From positions 1-64,000 of the forward strand of contig VZRR01012727.1 of NCBI GenBank assembly GCA_013398015.1: a stretch of DNA of 64,000 bases. Reading direction: 5' to 3'. The translations under genes were made by a program, and so were the position numbers. Each line of letters opens with the position of its first letter. The first letter of the stretch is position 1. Under the pieces are notes generated by a model, which saw only the letters and a list, made by a program, of their open reading frames with translations, was not told where the DNA came from and did not search any database. The stretch is from Oreocharis arfaki (taxonomy: Eukaryota; Chordata; Aves; Passeriformes; Paramythiidae). Positions 18,801 through 29,345 of the stretch are shown here, piece after piece.

Positions 18801-20867
18801 GAGCTCTCTGGGGATTCTGGGCTGTCACATGTCAGGATCCTTGGTCCTAACCAGCTCCCCAGTGCCTGTTTACCTGCCAAGCCCACCCTGCAACTCGCAT
18901 TCCCTAGTCTCACGGGAGGGGTCCCACAGGAAGCTTGGGCGGGTGGGTGGCACTCTCGGCCAGTCTGTGCACACCACCATGCCCCTCTGGGTCTGTCTAT
19001 CCGATCCGTGTGGTTTCTGTTCCGGAAAGGAATGATTTTCTGAAGGAAATCAAGATCATGTCGCGGCTGAAGGACCCCAACATCATCCGGCTGCTGGCGG
19101 TGTGCATCACAGACGACCCCCTGTGCATGATCACCGAGTACATGGAGAATGGGGACCTCAACCAGTTCCTGTCCCGCCAGCAGGCAGGCGGCTCCCCCAC
19201 CAGCCACGCACCCACTGTCAGGTAGGGTTGCCCAGGATAACAGGGGCTTGGAGCCATGCATCTTCCTCCCTCCCTCCCTTCCTCCCCCCCACCCTCCCTT
19301 CCTTCCTTCCCTTCTTCCTTCCATCCTTCCTTCCTTCCTGGTTCTCATCCCTCTCTTGTGCCCCCGACAGTGACCTGCGGTTCATGGCCACCCAGATCGC
19401 CTCAGGCATGAAGTACCTCTCATCCCTCAACTTTGTGCACCGAGACCTGGCCACACGCAACTGCCTGGTGGGGAAGCGCTACACCATCAAGATAGCTGAC
19501 TTTGGGATGAGCAGGAACCTCTACAGCGGGGACTACTACCGCATCCAGGGCCGGGCAGTGCTCCCCATCCGCTGGATGTCCTGGGAGAGCATCCTGCTGG
19601 TACACGGGGGCTGGGGTCCTCTGGCAGGCACTGACACAGCTCTGGGGATGCTCAGTGCCTTGTTTCCTGGGGCTGCAGAAGGGATGGGGAGGTCTCTGCT
19701 CTCTGCAGCCCAGGTTTGGGGTGAAGCATGGGGAGAGCGGGAGTGGTAGCAGCTTTTCAAGACAGGCTGGGGGGACTATGGTGATTTTTGATGTCCCACT
19801 GCAGGGCATCCTTTAAGCGGGATGCTTGGCACTTTATCCTGGCCATGGTCAGACCTGGAAGAGGGAGCGGTGTTGGTTTTTACCTTCACAGGGAGCTGGG
19901 TCCTTGGCAAGCCCCAGCTCTCAGAGCAGTCACTGCCAGCCAGACCTGGAGCTCGCCAGGCCCTGGCCCCAGGCAGAGAGCAGGTCTGTGGGGCCAAGCA
20001 CCCCTCTGGCACCAGATCTGGATGCTGAAGCATCCAGAATGAGGCCTTGATCCCTGAGCACCTACAGCTTCTGGAGCAGGATGGAGTGAGGCCCATGCCT
20101 GACATGACTCTGCTCCCTCTGGCCAGGGCAAGTTCACAACAGCCAGTGATGTGTGGGCGTTTGGTGTGACGCTGTGGGAGACCTTCACACTCTGCCGAGA
20201 GCAGCCCTACTCCCAGATGTCCGACGAGCAGGTCATCGAAAACACTGGCGAGTTCTTCCGGGACCAGGGCCGGCAGGTGGGGACGGGACGGGACAGGGAC
20301 AGGACGGGACGGGACAGGACAAGAGGGGCAGTGGTGTGCATGGGACATCAGGGACCTGGGAGGAGACTTTAAGGTGGCCAGATAGGGAGCTTGTCTGTGA
20401 GGCAGTTATGGGACAGGAGCTCCTCCGGGAAGGAATCCTGGTGAAGGGCCCATCATGGCAAACCCTGCACTTTACACAGCCCAAAGCACTGCTTGCTCAC
20501 TGACCCCACTTCAGTCTTTAGGGTCTGGGGGACAGAAGCAGGTGTCCCCAGCCACCTCACTGTGCCATCTGGGGGTTGCCTTGCTCCTGGGCACACAGCA
20601 GCACAGTCCCCTGCCCTGGGGCACGGAGACATGGGGCACCCTGAGAAATGGGGCTCTCCAGGAGCAGTTTGCACACTGGTTTCTGTGGCAGTAACTCTCC
20701 CTTTGCCATTTTTGCCTTTTGTTTTGCAGACCTACCTTCCCCAGCCTGCGCTGTGCCCTGACTCAGTCTATAAGCTAATGCTCAGCTGCTGGAGACGGGA
20801 CACTAAAGACCGTCCCTCCTTCCAAGACATCCATCGCCTTCTCCAGGAGTCAGCTAGTGAAGAATGA
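12876..20867 (+). CDS. DDR2: Discoidin domain receptor 2, collagen-activated receptor tyrosine kinase
   Basis: This type I membrane kinase binds fibrillar collagen and signals to matrix remodelling. Coding exons: 12866-12966 (ATG at 12876), 14758-14860, 14980-15211, 15295-15442, 15580-15685, 16059-16242, 16313-16556, 16675-16737, 16864-16994, 17500-17710, 18191-18414, 18530-18666, 19030-19221, 19371-19599, 20127-20276, 20730-20867. They sum to 860 codons plus stop; human DDR2 has 855. In order: Leu-rich signal peptide (residues 1 to about 26), discoidin domain (about 31-186), discoidin-like domain (to about 370), transmembrane helix (about 402-423), juxtamembrane region, and kinase (about 566-856). 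Visible kinase residues: LGEGQFGEV glycine loop at 572-580, Lys614 in VAVK, HRDLATRN with Asp714, DFG at 732-734, activation-loop Tyr740/744/745. The sequence fits DDR2 rather than DDR1 throughout. Confidence 0.97.
19261..19339 (+). repeat. Polypyrimidine (TTCC/TCCC)n tract in a DDR2 intron
   Basis: An almost pure pyrimidine run made of TCCC and TTCC units ends about 30 bp before the exon at 19371. It is a simple repeat that also overlaps the zone where the branch point and acceptor pyrimidine tract are expected. Confidence 0.9.
20281..20325 (+). repeat. (GGGAC)n pentanucleotide repeat next to a DDR2 splice donor
   Basis: Repeated GGGAC and GGACA units begin within a few bases of the donor at 20277. 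G-runs of this kind just inside introns can act as splicing enhancers. Here it may simply be an unstable simple repeat. Confidence 0.85.
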
Positions 20868-22300
20868 CCCTTGGCTCCTGCCCATCCTGGTCCCCATCCT
20901 TCCCTGTCCCCAGAGGAGCCCCATATGCAAACCGAAGCCACTTCACTCGGACTTAGCCATAAACCCCGAGCAGCTGCTCTTGTTCTCATTGTACAGTGAA
21001 GCCTCAGAGGAGACCCCCAAGGACAGCAAAAAGCCATGGATGGGCGGCTCAGACCTCCCTCTTCCTTGCAGACCTGAGCCCAGGAGCAGCGCGGGCTGGG
21101 ATGAGGGTTATTTATTGACGCAGCATATCCTTGGTGACAAGGACCAGGACAGAGCGGCTTCTCTTCCTCGACTGGAGGGCAGGAACTTCAGCTGACCTTT
21201 CTCCGTGAGGAAGCTCAGCCCACACGCAGGGCAGGCGCCTGGGGAAGGGATGTGTGCGGCTGTGTGCCCACTGGAGCCGGGACAGAGTGGCAGCCACCAC
21301 CTGCTCGAGGAGGAGCTGCCACTGGGTGTCAGTGGGCTGTGCAATTGCAGGGTGAAAACAGACTCCACGGACATTTCCATGCCACAGGGAGAGAGAGGAA
21401 GCGCCCTCCCTGCTGGCCAGCCCCAGCTGCACAGGGAGAAGACCGAAGGCACTCCCAGCACCTCACCCAGCTGCTGGAGTGGGCATCTAGGGAGGAGCGG
21501 GCATCCTGTGCCGAGGGGACGTTCCCTCACCAACCACAGCCATTCCAGGGCAGCTCAACTGCCCATGAAATGCGTTTTGGATGCCCCATGGGTGATGCAT
21601 GGCAGCTGGCAGCAGGATGCTAGCACCTTTCACTTCCATGGGGAAATCTCGAGGTCCTCCTCCCCCAAGGTTAACCCACATCTTCATCTGCCACGAGAGG
21701 AATGCACGTAGCAGAGTTTCATTGGCAGCTGCCTGATACCCATGCCTGCAACAGCCCACGGGCATGGAGCAGGGCACTCCAGCTCTCCCTGGCTCTCAGT
21801 CTGGGATCACAGTCCGGCTGAAGCACCTGAGCTGGACTCTGCCACCCTGAGCATCCCACAGCCGTCTGTCCTCCCAGATTCTGGCAGCATCATGAGCAAA
21901 CTGGGCAGGTGCCAAAGCCATGTGCCACGAGGAGCCCTGGCAGGTTACCTACCATGCCCCAAAATTGGACCCTCCTGCGGCTGCTCAGGAGGAACTTTGG
22001 ACTTCGAGGGTACATGAACCCCTCCATACTTTCGTACGCATTAGTTCAGCACCACCAGTCGCGCGTGGCACAGTTCCCAGTACCCCTTGCTAAGGCATGT
22101 ATATATTCAGTAGATGCACCTATATGTAGGGGCAAACCCGCTGAAGAGACACTTGGTACGAGAACCTGGTTCCATGGTTTCCTTGTGGCACTTCTGCAGG
22201 CAGCTCGGCTCACCTCTCCCGTGGGCTCCCCCGGGGCTGGGGGGCTCTGGAGCTGCACTGTGTGCCTGGGATGTGGTGTGGGATCACAGGTAACAGCCTA
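20868..22300 (+). other. DDR2: Probable DDR2 3' UTR and flanking sequence
   Basis: The stretch after the stop codon has no recognisable gene. I see no canonical AATAAA or ATTAAA close to the stop, so the transcript end cannot be placed. The reading frames in the block are short and show no family resemblance. Confidence 0.4.
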
Positions 22301-23030
22301 GGAGTTGGAGCAAGGATGAGCAGGAGGCCAGCTGGCTGACCCACACCAGCTGTCCATCCCAAGGGTGGGAGGGACAGTGCTCTGAGGGTCGGCATCCATG
22401 TCAGGACATGTCCACCAGCAGGACTAGGGCAGGACAGTGGGTCTGCGAGAGGGGAGGGCAGGGATGGTGGGCTGTGCCCTGCAGAGACAGAGGCTGGCTG
22501 GTCTCCCGTGTGGTCCTGCTGGCTGTGATAGAGGATGTCTCGTCCCTGCTGAGTGTGTCTAAGACCAGGACGGGCTTTGTTCACGTCACGGCACTGGTAC
22601 CCCTCTGCCTGTCCCCTCGGATGCCCTCTCCGTGCTCAGGGTGCGATGTGGCCCATCCCAGCCCCGCCTCAGCACGCTGGGAACACTGGGGCCGGTAGGG
22701 GGGCACATCTGCAGCTCCCGGGGCCTGGGCACCCGGCACGATCTGCACGGCCCCGCATTCACCAACACATTGGGCTGTCTGCAGGGCAGCCGTGTGGGGC
22801 CGTGCTCCACATCCCCTGCTCCAGCTGGGACCCCGCCAGGAGCAGGGCTGCACCTGAGGTCTCCCGTTGGGCCCTGCGCGCCCAGACCTCCCTGCCACGG
22901 CGGCACCAGGAAACGGGGACCCGGTGGGCATTTCTGCTGGGCTGCAAAACGGTCCCCTGTGGCGAGGGATGGGAGGGCTGAGCAGAGCGGCAGTGCGGGA
23001 CACAACGGGCTCCTCTTGGCCGGCAAGGGG

Positions 23031-23108
23031 AACAGGGAAAGGAAGGGGAAGGGGAAGGAAGAGGAAGGGGAAAGGGAAGGAAAGGGAAAGGGCAAGGAAA
23101 GGGAAAAT
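23031..23108 (+). repeat. Polypurine (GGAAA/GGGGAA)n tract
   Basis: About 78 bases are almost pure purine on the + strand, made of GGAAGG, GGGGAA and GGAAA units, lying just upstream of the HSD17B7 CpG island. Such mirror-like tracts can adopt triplex (H-DNA) structure and are polymorphic. Confidence 0.9.
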
Positions 23109-23149
23109 GAAAGCAGGGTAAGGCAGCAGACATCCCCGAGTACCTCGGC

Positions 23150-23431
23150 GGAGGGGGCGGCCCCTGCGCGAAATGGGCGAGACCAGAACGATGTGGGCGT
23201 GTCCAGCACCATGTGGGCGTGGTCTTTGAGCCGGGGCGTGCCCCGCACGCGCAGGGGGCGTGGCCAGAAGGGGCCTGTCCGATGTAGCCCCGCCCCCCTC
23301 ACTCGGCTCACCGTCACGCCACCGGCGGCGCTGGCCCCGCCCCCCTGCTGCGCGCCCATTGGTCGGCGGGCCGGGCGGGGCGGGGCCCGGGCGCGCGCAG
23401 CGCTTATAGCGCGGGGGGCTGGCGGGCGGGG
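23150..23431 (+). promoter_or_regulatory. HSD17B7: HSD17B7 CpG-island promoter
   Basis: The block is CpG-dense with several GC boxes (CCCCGCCCCC near 23289 and 23336, GGGCGGGGCGGGG near 23375). An inverted CCAAT box (ATTGG) lies at 23358-23362 and an SRE-like GTCACGCCAC at 23313-23322. Two copies of ATGTGGGCGTG occur near 23194 and 23211. A TTATAG lies at about 23403, just before the gap that removes exon 1. HSD17B7 is a known SREBP target with NF-Y (CCAAT) cooperation, so this arrangement makes sense; binding is inferred. Confidence 0.65.
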
Positions 23432-23461
23432 NNNNNNNNNNNNNNNNNNNNNNNNNNNNNN
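23432..23461. other. Assembly gap (30 N) over HSD17B7 exon 1
   Basis: A run of N lies between the CpG-island promoter and the acceptor of the second coding exon. The missing HSD17B7 start and the first part of the TGxxxGxG cofactor motif must lie in or beside it. The N count need not equal the true length. Confidence 0.95.
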
Positions 23462-23491
23462 AGGGCTCTCTCTGACAGCGTCCCGTTGCAG

Positions 23492-26400
23492 CGGCGTGGG
23501 GCTCGCGCTGTGCCAGCGGCTGCTGAAGGAGGATGGCCGCATCCACCTCTGCATCGCCTGCCGTGACGTGCAGAAGAGCGAAGCCACGCGGGACCTCATC
23601 CTGGCCACCCACCCCGCCGCCCAGGTCTCCACCGTGGAAGTGGACCTGGGCAGCCTGGCCTCCATCCTGCGGGCCGCCCGTGAGCTCCGCTGCAGGTATG
23701 GGATCTCCACACCGTCAGACACCCCCCCTGCCCGCGCTCCGCCTCACTGGACACCCCTCTCCAACCCCTACTCCTGTGCTCTTCTCCACGCAGGTTTCAG
23801 CGCCTGGACTTTGTCTTCCTCAACGCTGGGATCATGCCCAACCCGCACGTGAACTTCAAGGCTCTCTGGCATGGTCTCCTCACCGGGTAGGAGATGCTGC
23901 CAAGGGTTCCAGCTCCCCGCTTGTGGGAAGCACGGGGTGCTGGCATTGCCAAGATGTGCCCTTGGGTCCAGTGCTGAAGAGCCTATCTCCCTTCCTGGTG
24001 TGAGATAGAGCACATCCCTGTGGGATGCACGGTCTTGTGTGGGGTGGGTTTGCCGACTGAGTAAAACCCACTCTGATCCCAGGTGTGAGGCCCGCTGGGT
24101 GCAAGGGGAGGGCAAGAGGTCACCCAAAGCCTGCAGCCCCTGGCACCGCGTGAGAAATGCTGCTGTGTTGAAGTTTGCTCATACTGGGTCTCCTTACTGT
24201 TGTTCTGACGCCAGTGTAGGTTTTTCTAGTTGTTCATAGCCGTGGCTCACAGTATCTTGTGAAGCTGAGGGTGTTGGTATAAGCATCGTTATTCTATAAG
24301 CAACACGGGGAGGCCGAGCTGGGGAGCACAGTGACTTGTGTCAGCTCTGATAGAAGTGTTGGGGTGTTGAGCACTGATGCCAGACTGGTTTCCTTGCCTG
24401 TGTTAGGTATGGCCCAAGGGCTTAGTTCCATGCTGGAGCTTGATTACGTTATCTGAGCGTGAAATTAAGGAATGAGATGTTTTTAACAGTGCTTTACCGT
24501 GGGAGAGTGAAGGAAGGGACAAGTCTTCTCTGGTCCAGTCAGTATTTGGACACTTGCAAATAAGGGACCTGGGATACTCTCTAAACTTTTCCCATCTATT
24601 TTTTTCATGGCTTGATATTGCCCTTGAAGGTGAAACTCTGTGGAGCCTGGGGGGAGGGGGGGGGCGTGTTTCCAAAGGGCTGGAGTGGTAGATTTCTGCT
24701 GGCAGTGTTCTCCACTAACTCCCATCCTTGGCTTCCAGGAAGGTGCTTCACATGCTGACCACTGCAGAAGGCATCATGACCCAGACGGACAGGCTGAATG
24801 GAGATGGACTTCAGGAGGTGTTTGCTACCAACCTCTTTGGACACTTTATCCTGGTGAGGCTTCATATGAAGATTGAACCCTCAGTCTGATGTTTGATGTG
24901 GGTAGGGATGGGTCTGGGCAGTGCAGATGAATCAGTTCTCACAGATTCAGATGCTGCAGCCTGACAGATAAAGAATGATAGGGCCAAGGCCTTGAGATTT
25001 GTTTAAATAGCAATAAATGGTGACTTTTGTAAGAGTTAATATAACTTTGAGATTACTCTAGTGAGCCAGCAGATAGAGGTAAATCATATGTAGTTCTCCA
25101 TCCAGGGTAAATACTAAGGCTTGGCTGTATTAAATTCTGAGGTGCTCAACTGAGCTCTCCACGAGAATGACAGGTGCTTGTACGGGTGTCTGCTTTTGGC
25201 TAGCCTAGGAAAAGCTGGCTGAGAAAGCTGAGAGAAGCTCACAGCCTGTAAATACTGTAAAGTTATGCCCTAAGACTGGGAAATTGCTGTGTTAGGTAAC
25301 TTAGCAATTCTTTTTCAGGTTCGTCAACTTCAGTCTCTGCTCTGCGGTAATGAGAAGCCCTCACGACTCATCTGGACCTCCTCCAGCAATGCCAGGGAGT
25401 CTGCCTTCAGCCTCTCTGACTATCAGCATGCCAGGGGGCAGGAATCATACAGTTCCTCTAAATATGCTACTGACCTGACAAGTGTGGTTCTGAACAGGAA
25501 ATTTAATACCCAGGTGATGATGGGGTTTGTGTTTCTGAAGAAACCTAATGAGCTGCTAATGTTTGTAATTATCATTACATTGTTGTTACCTAGTTGCATT
25601 CATTCACTCATAGCAATCTGGTGCGTTCCTTAATGCACAGGTAAGGACTAAACATGGCTGAGGTTGAGCTGGTGGTGTAGGGGGTGGAGAATCTGCCAGA
25701 GAGATGGCCAGATTCTGGGGTTCTTGCCAGAAAAACTTCCCAAACCAGGAGACTTCAGGAACAACCCCTACCTTGCAAGTTCTGTCTCTTTAGACCCAAG
25801 AATTAGTGTTAAAAGAGCAAAGAGCCTCTGCTTTTTACAGGTGTCCCAGGGCTGCTCTGGCAGTGCTGCCTGCAAGCACTGGAGGTGCAGGCTCTGCTAA
25901 TGGCTCTGTGCTGCTGCTCAGGTTTGTCACACTGAGGTGTACAAGCCACCTGCCCTCTCTGTCCTGGGGGACTGATGGATTTTCTTGGCAGCTGCAGCCT
26001 TGGTCCAGCAGTAGCAGTTGTGCCGTTCTCAGACGCTTCAGGACAAAATGGTTTAGTCCTAAAAGGCTGAGCTCTTATCTCTTAAAGCGGTCGCGTTTGG
26101 TCTGAGTGGGCTGTAATTTGTGGGATATCTGCGGTGGCTGCTGAGCTGCATGGAGATTGCACCAGGAGGCTGCATTTTCTGTCCTGTGGGTTTGTAGTGG
26201 GCATGGATTTGACACAAACGTTTCCAGTTTGGACCTCTTAGAAATCACTACATCTCATTGTTCTCTGCCCTGATACTTAGTGGAATACTACTGTCTGATG
26301 TCCATACACACCCTCTCTTGCTGAGGAGCACTGGGAGGAAAGGAGTGTGACCCATTCTTTTAACTGTGGTATAATTGCACACTGGCTTGATTTTTCTCTC

Positions 26401-28464
26401 TGTAGGGTCTATATTCCAGTGTTGTTTGTCCTGGGCTCGTTATGACCAACATGACCTACAGAATTCTGCCCGTTTTTCTGTGGAAGCTGCTAATGCCCAT
26501 CATGTGGTTGGTGAGTGGTTCTCCTGCCTGGTTTTGGGCTGTGACACTTCACTGCAAGCGATGTGCAGCACACTTCTGACTCCTTGCCACCTGTGCTGGT
26601 ATAGAGTTCTTCCTTCTGTCGGGCTGGGCAGGCTGGACCCTCTGCAAACGTTCCCTCTCTCATCCTGGGGCCCTGATTTACAAGCTGAGTTTGGAGGTTT
26701 GGTGCTGGACACTGTGCATAGGGGCAGGGTTCAGCCCTGTTGGCACAGCAGTGTTTGTCAAGGCTCCATGTGGAAGGTTTGCCAGTTCTGCTTGGGCTTG
26801 TGAAACACCCTTAGTTTGCTGGCAGCAGAGCTCGGGACTTGACCCCTGTGCTTTGAAATGCTGTTCATTTCTAGAACTGCCTGTTTTTTTGGTGGTGTTC
26901 TTTCCATTCCTCTAGAAGGCAGTGTTGTATTTTTCTTTTCAACCCTATGGAAAGCAAAGCCTCCTGCTCTCTATTGCTTCTTCCCCTGCTTCCCCAAAAG
27001 TTTCCTTGCCTTTCTTCCTCTGGCCTTCAGCTTTCCAGGTTCACTGCAGTTCTGTCCTTGAAGGCTGCCTGCTCTGAGCCTTGATGCTCTTGCTGCAAGA
27101 GTGGCCTCTCATCTTTAGCTGCCCCAGTTGCAGTAGCTGATCCAGATGGATCACGTTTCTCCTGGCAGCAGAGAGGCAATGCCTTCTCAGTTGTCCTCAA
27201 AGCTGGCAGTCCTGCAGATCCCCTCTGCTTCCTGCCATTCCTGCCCTTGAGACCATTCCAGAAGAGGCACCTGCAAGGTGTGTGTGGCTCCTGCGTTGGG
27301 GTGAACTCTGTGTGGGAACATGGAGTGACACTTGCTGACTTCCTGGGGGCCTCTCCAGAAGGCAGTTTGTGGTGATAAAGGGGATGCTTTAGTCAGTGTG
27401 CAGTGTTACCTATTGACCACTTTGAGAAGCATTTGTACTTCTGGTAGATTATCTGGAGTGTTTGGGCTGCTCAGGACTTGCCAGCAAACCTTGGGCCATG
27501 ATACAGATTCTGTCATGTCCTTTTTCCCCTCAGATCCGGTTTTTTGCCAAAACTTATACTCTGACACCCTATAATGGAGCAGAAGCTCACGTAAGTAGTT
27601 CACTACATGATTTTAATATTCCTTCCTTCTGGGTAGCTCTTCTGGGGTCTTGTGGCTTGAGCAAAGAGCCTCTCAGCAAGGCTGGTGGGTGGGTGCTGTG
27701 TTTGACCCCCGAGTACCATACAGCAGTGAGTGTGGGGCACCAGCTGTCCCCAGGGCTGGTCTGCCACGTGGTGCTCTATGACCCTCATCTGGTACCCGTA
27801 AAATAAATGGTTTTGGGAGAACATCTCGGTCAGGGAGAACATCTTTGTGCTGCTCTTCCTAGGTGTGGCTGTTCAAACAGAAGCCGGAATACCTGGATTC
27901 TCTTGTCAAATACCACAGCTGTACTTCTGGACTGGGGAAATGCTACGTGGAGCCTCGAAAGGTGAATGGAGAGAGAGCTTCCTGCTGCAGGGGGCTTGGC
28001 TGGGGTCTGTCATCTGCTTTGCATGAGAGGGTTGGTGCCAAGGCTGTCCTGTGGAAGGAAGATGCTTGTTGAAAGCTGAGCAGCAGGGAGGGATGTGGGG
28101 TTATCTGCAGTGTTTCCTAGAGTAACTCGTGGCTTAGGCTGGAGTCTGGAAGATAATGGATATGATGATTAGAACAGGTTAAGTGTGTAATGATGCTTCC
28201 CTAAAACATGTTCTGGCGTATGCCCTGGTGACAGATGTCTTTAGCTGGCTCTTTGTGAAGGTGGAAGCTCTGGAAACGCACCCTGCTTATCCCCAGAGCT
28301 GCCCTCAGTGTCTGCCCTGGCTGCCACCAAGGTGATGGTCTCACAGTGCTGCTCTCCTTGTCTTCTAGATGGATGTGGATGAAGACATTGCTGAGAAATT
28401 TTACCAGAAGCTGTTGGAACTGGAGGAGCAGACTCTAGAGAAATACCGTGATCTCTTAGATTAA
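23492..28464 (+). CDS. HSD17B7: 3-keto-steroid reductase / 17-beta-hydroxysteroid dehydrogenase 7, 5'-partial
   Basis: This ER-associated short-chain dehydrogenase reduces the 3-keto group of sterol intermediates during C4 demethylation (cholesterol synthesis) and can convert estrone to estradiol. Exons: 23492-23695, 23794-23886, 24739-24853, 25319-25513, 26406-26510, 27534-27590, 27863-27961, 28369-28464, all phase-consistent. Seen: SGVGLAL, the end of the Rossmann cofactor motif; ACRD; NAGIMPN, the SDR NAG motif; the serine patch WTSSSNA; the catalytic YSSSK in the 25319 exon; and FFAKTYTLTPYNGAEA further on. The C-terminal AEKFYQKLLELE matches the family, but the final tail (QTLEKYRDLLD) is about ten residues shorter than in human. 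Exon 1 is lost at the gap. Lying + after UAP1 and DDR2 matches the human order. Confidence 0.95.
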
Positions 28465-29345
28465 GTAAAGCCAGTCTCGGTGGGGTAGAGTCTTGTATCA
28501 GTAACATGGGATTTCTTCATTCTGGTGCTACTTGTCTTGCCAGCTGTTCTGCAGGCACAGGGCTTCAGACACAATCTTCCTTCTCAACAGAAGGTGAACA
28601 GTTCCTGAAAATGGAAGTGTGAAAACTGAAGAGAAATACTTAGACCTTTTGCTATGGGATTTTTCTTTTGGCATAAAACTGGAGACCTTGAGTAGGCAGA
28701 GTCTGTCTTAACACAGTTGCAAAGCAGTGTCTTGCAAAAGCATGACTGACTGTGCACGGTTCAGGAGCAGCCTCAAAACCTGTGGTTTCTTTCTGGCTCA
28801 GTGCAGTAAAGGCAGCAGTCTGGGGTGCTGCCCTGCATCTTGGCTCTGCTGGTGTTTGTAGATGGCTCAAACACACCACCTGTGGCTGATTCTGACTACT
28901 TGAAGGCTCACCTGCAGCAGAGCTGCTCTTACACTTGTTCACCAAAGCTGGGGCTGGCTGTGCAGACCTGCTCAACAAGATTGAACCTTACTGGCAGGCA
29001 GGGTCTGCACAGCAGCTGAAACCAAGCTCCTGGAGAGCTGGCCTGAGAAGCACACACCTGCCTCAACTGTGAGAACAGATGCCTTGCTGTCCCCGGGGTA
29101 CGGGCACTTAAGGGTTTTAACCATGACTGGCTGGAAAGGATGATGTTAACCTGGACTCAGGGCCAGTCTGCTCTGTTTGGAGCAAGAGTGAGAGGTTACC
29201 ATGTTGTTTTATCTGTTTAACTCTTTTTATATCAATCTATTGTACCAACTATTCTTCTTGTTGTTTAGCTGGGGACCTTCACCAAATACCTGCCACCAAG
29301 TAACTTCAAGTTCTGTAATGAATAAATGACTTCAAATAACTTGTC
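28465..29345 (+). terminator. HSD17B7: HSD17B7 3' UTR with proximal poly(A) signal
   Basis: AATAAA at 29321-29326 lies in AT-richer sequence about 860 bp after the stop and is followed by T/G-rich sequence around 29345-29370. This is the most likely main transcript end. Confidence 0.65.

Noticed and set aside
12876..20867. DDR1 as identity of the receptor kinase
   Set aside because: The signal region, transmembrane segment and QTYLPQPALCP-type C-terminus match DDR2, and DDR2 is the UAP1/HSD17B7 neighbour in human.
22586..23852. Frames of 340-400 residues on both strands around the HSD17B7 promoter
   Set aside because: They run through N bases translated as X and through GC-rich or polypurine DNA; only the part from 23492 on the + strand is a real exon.
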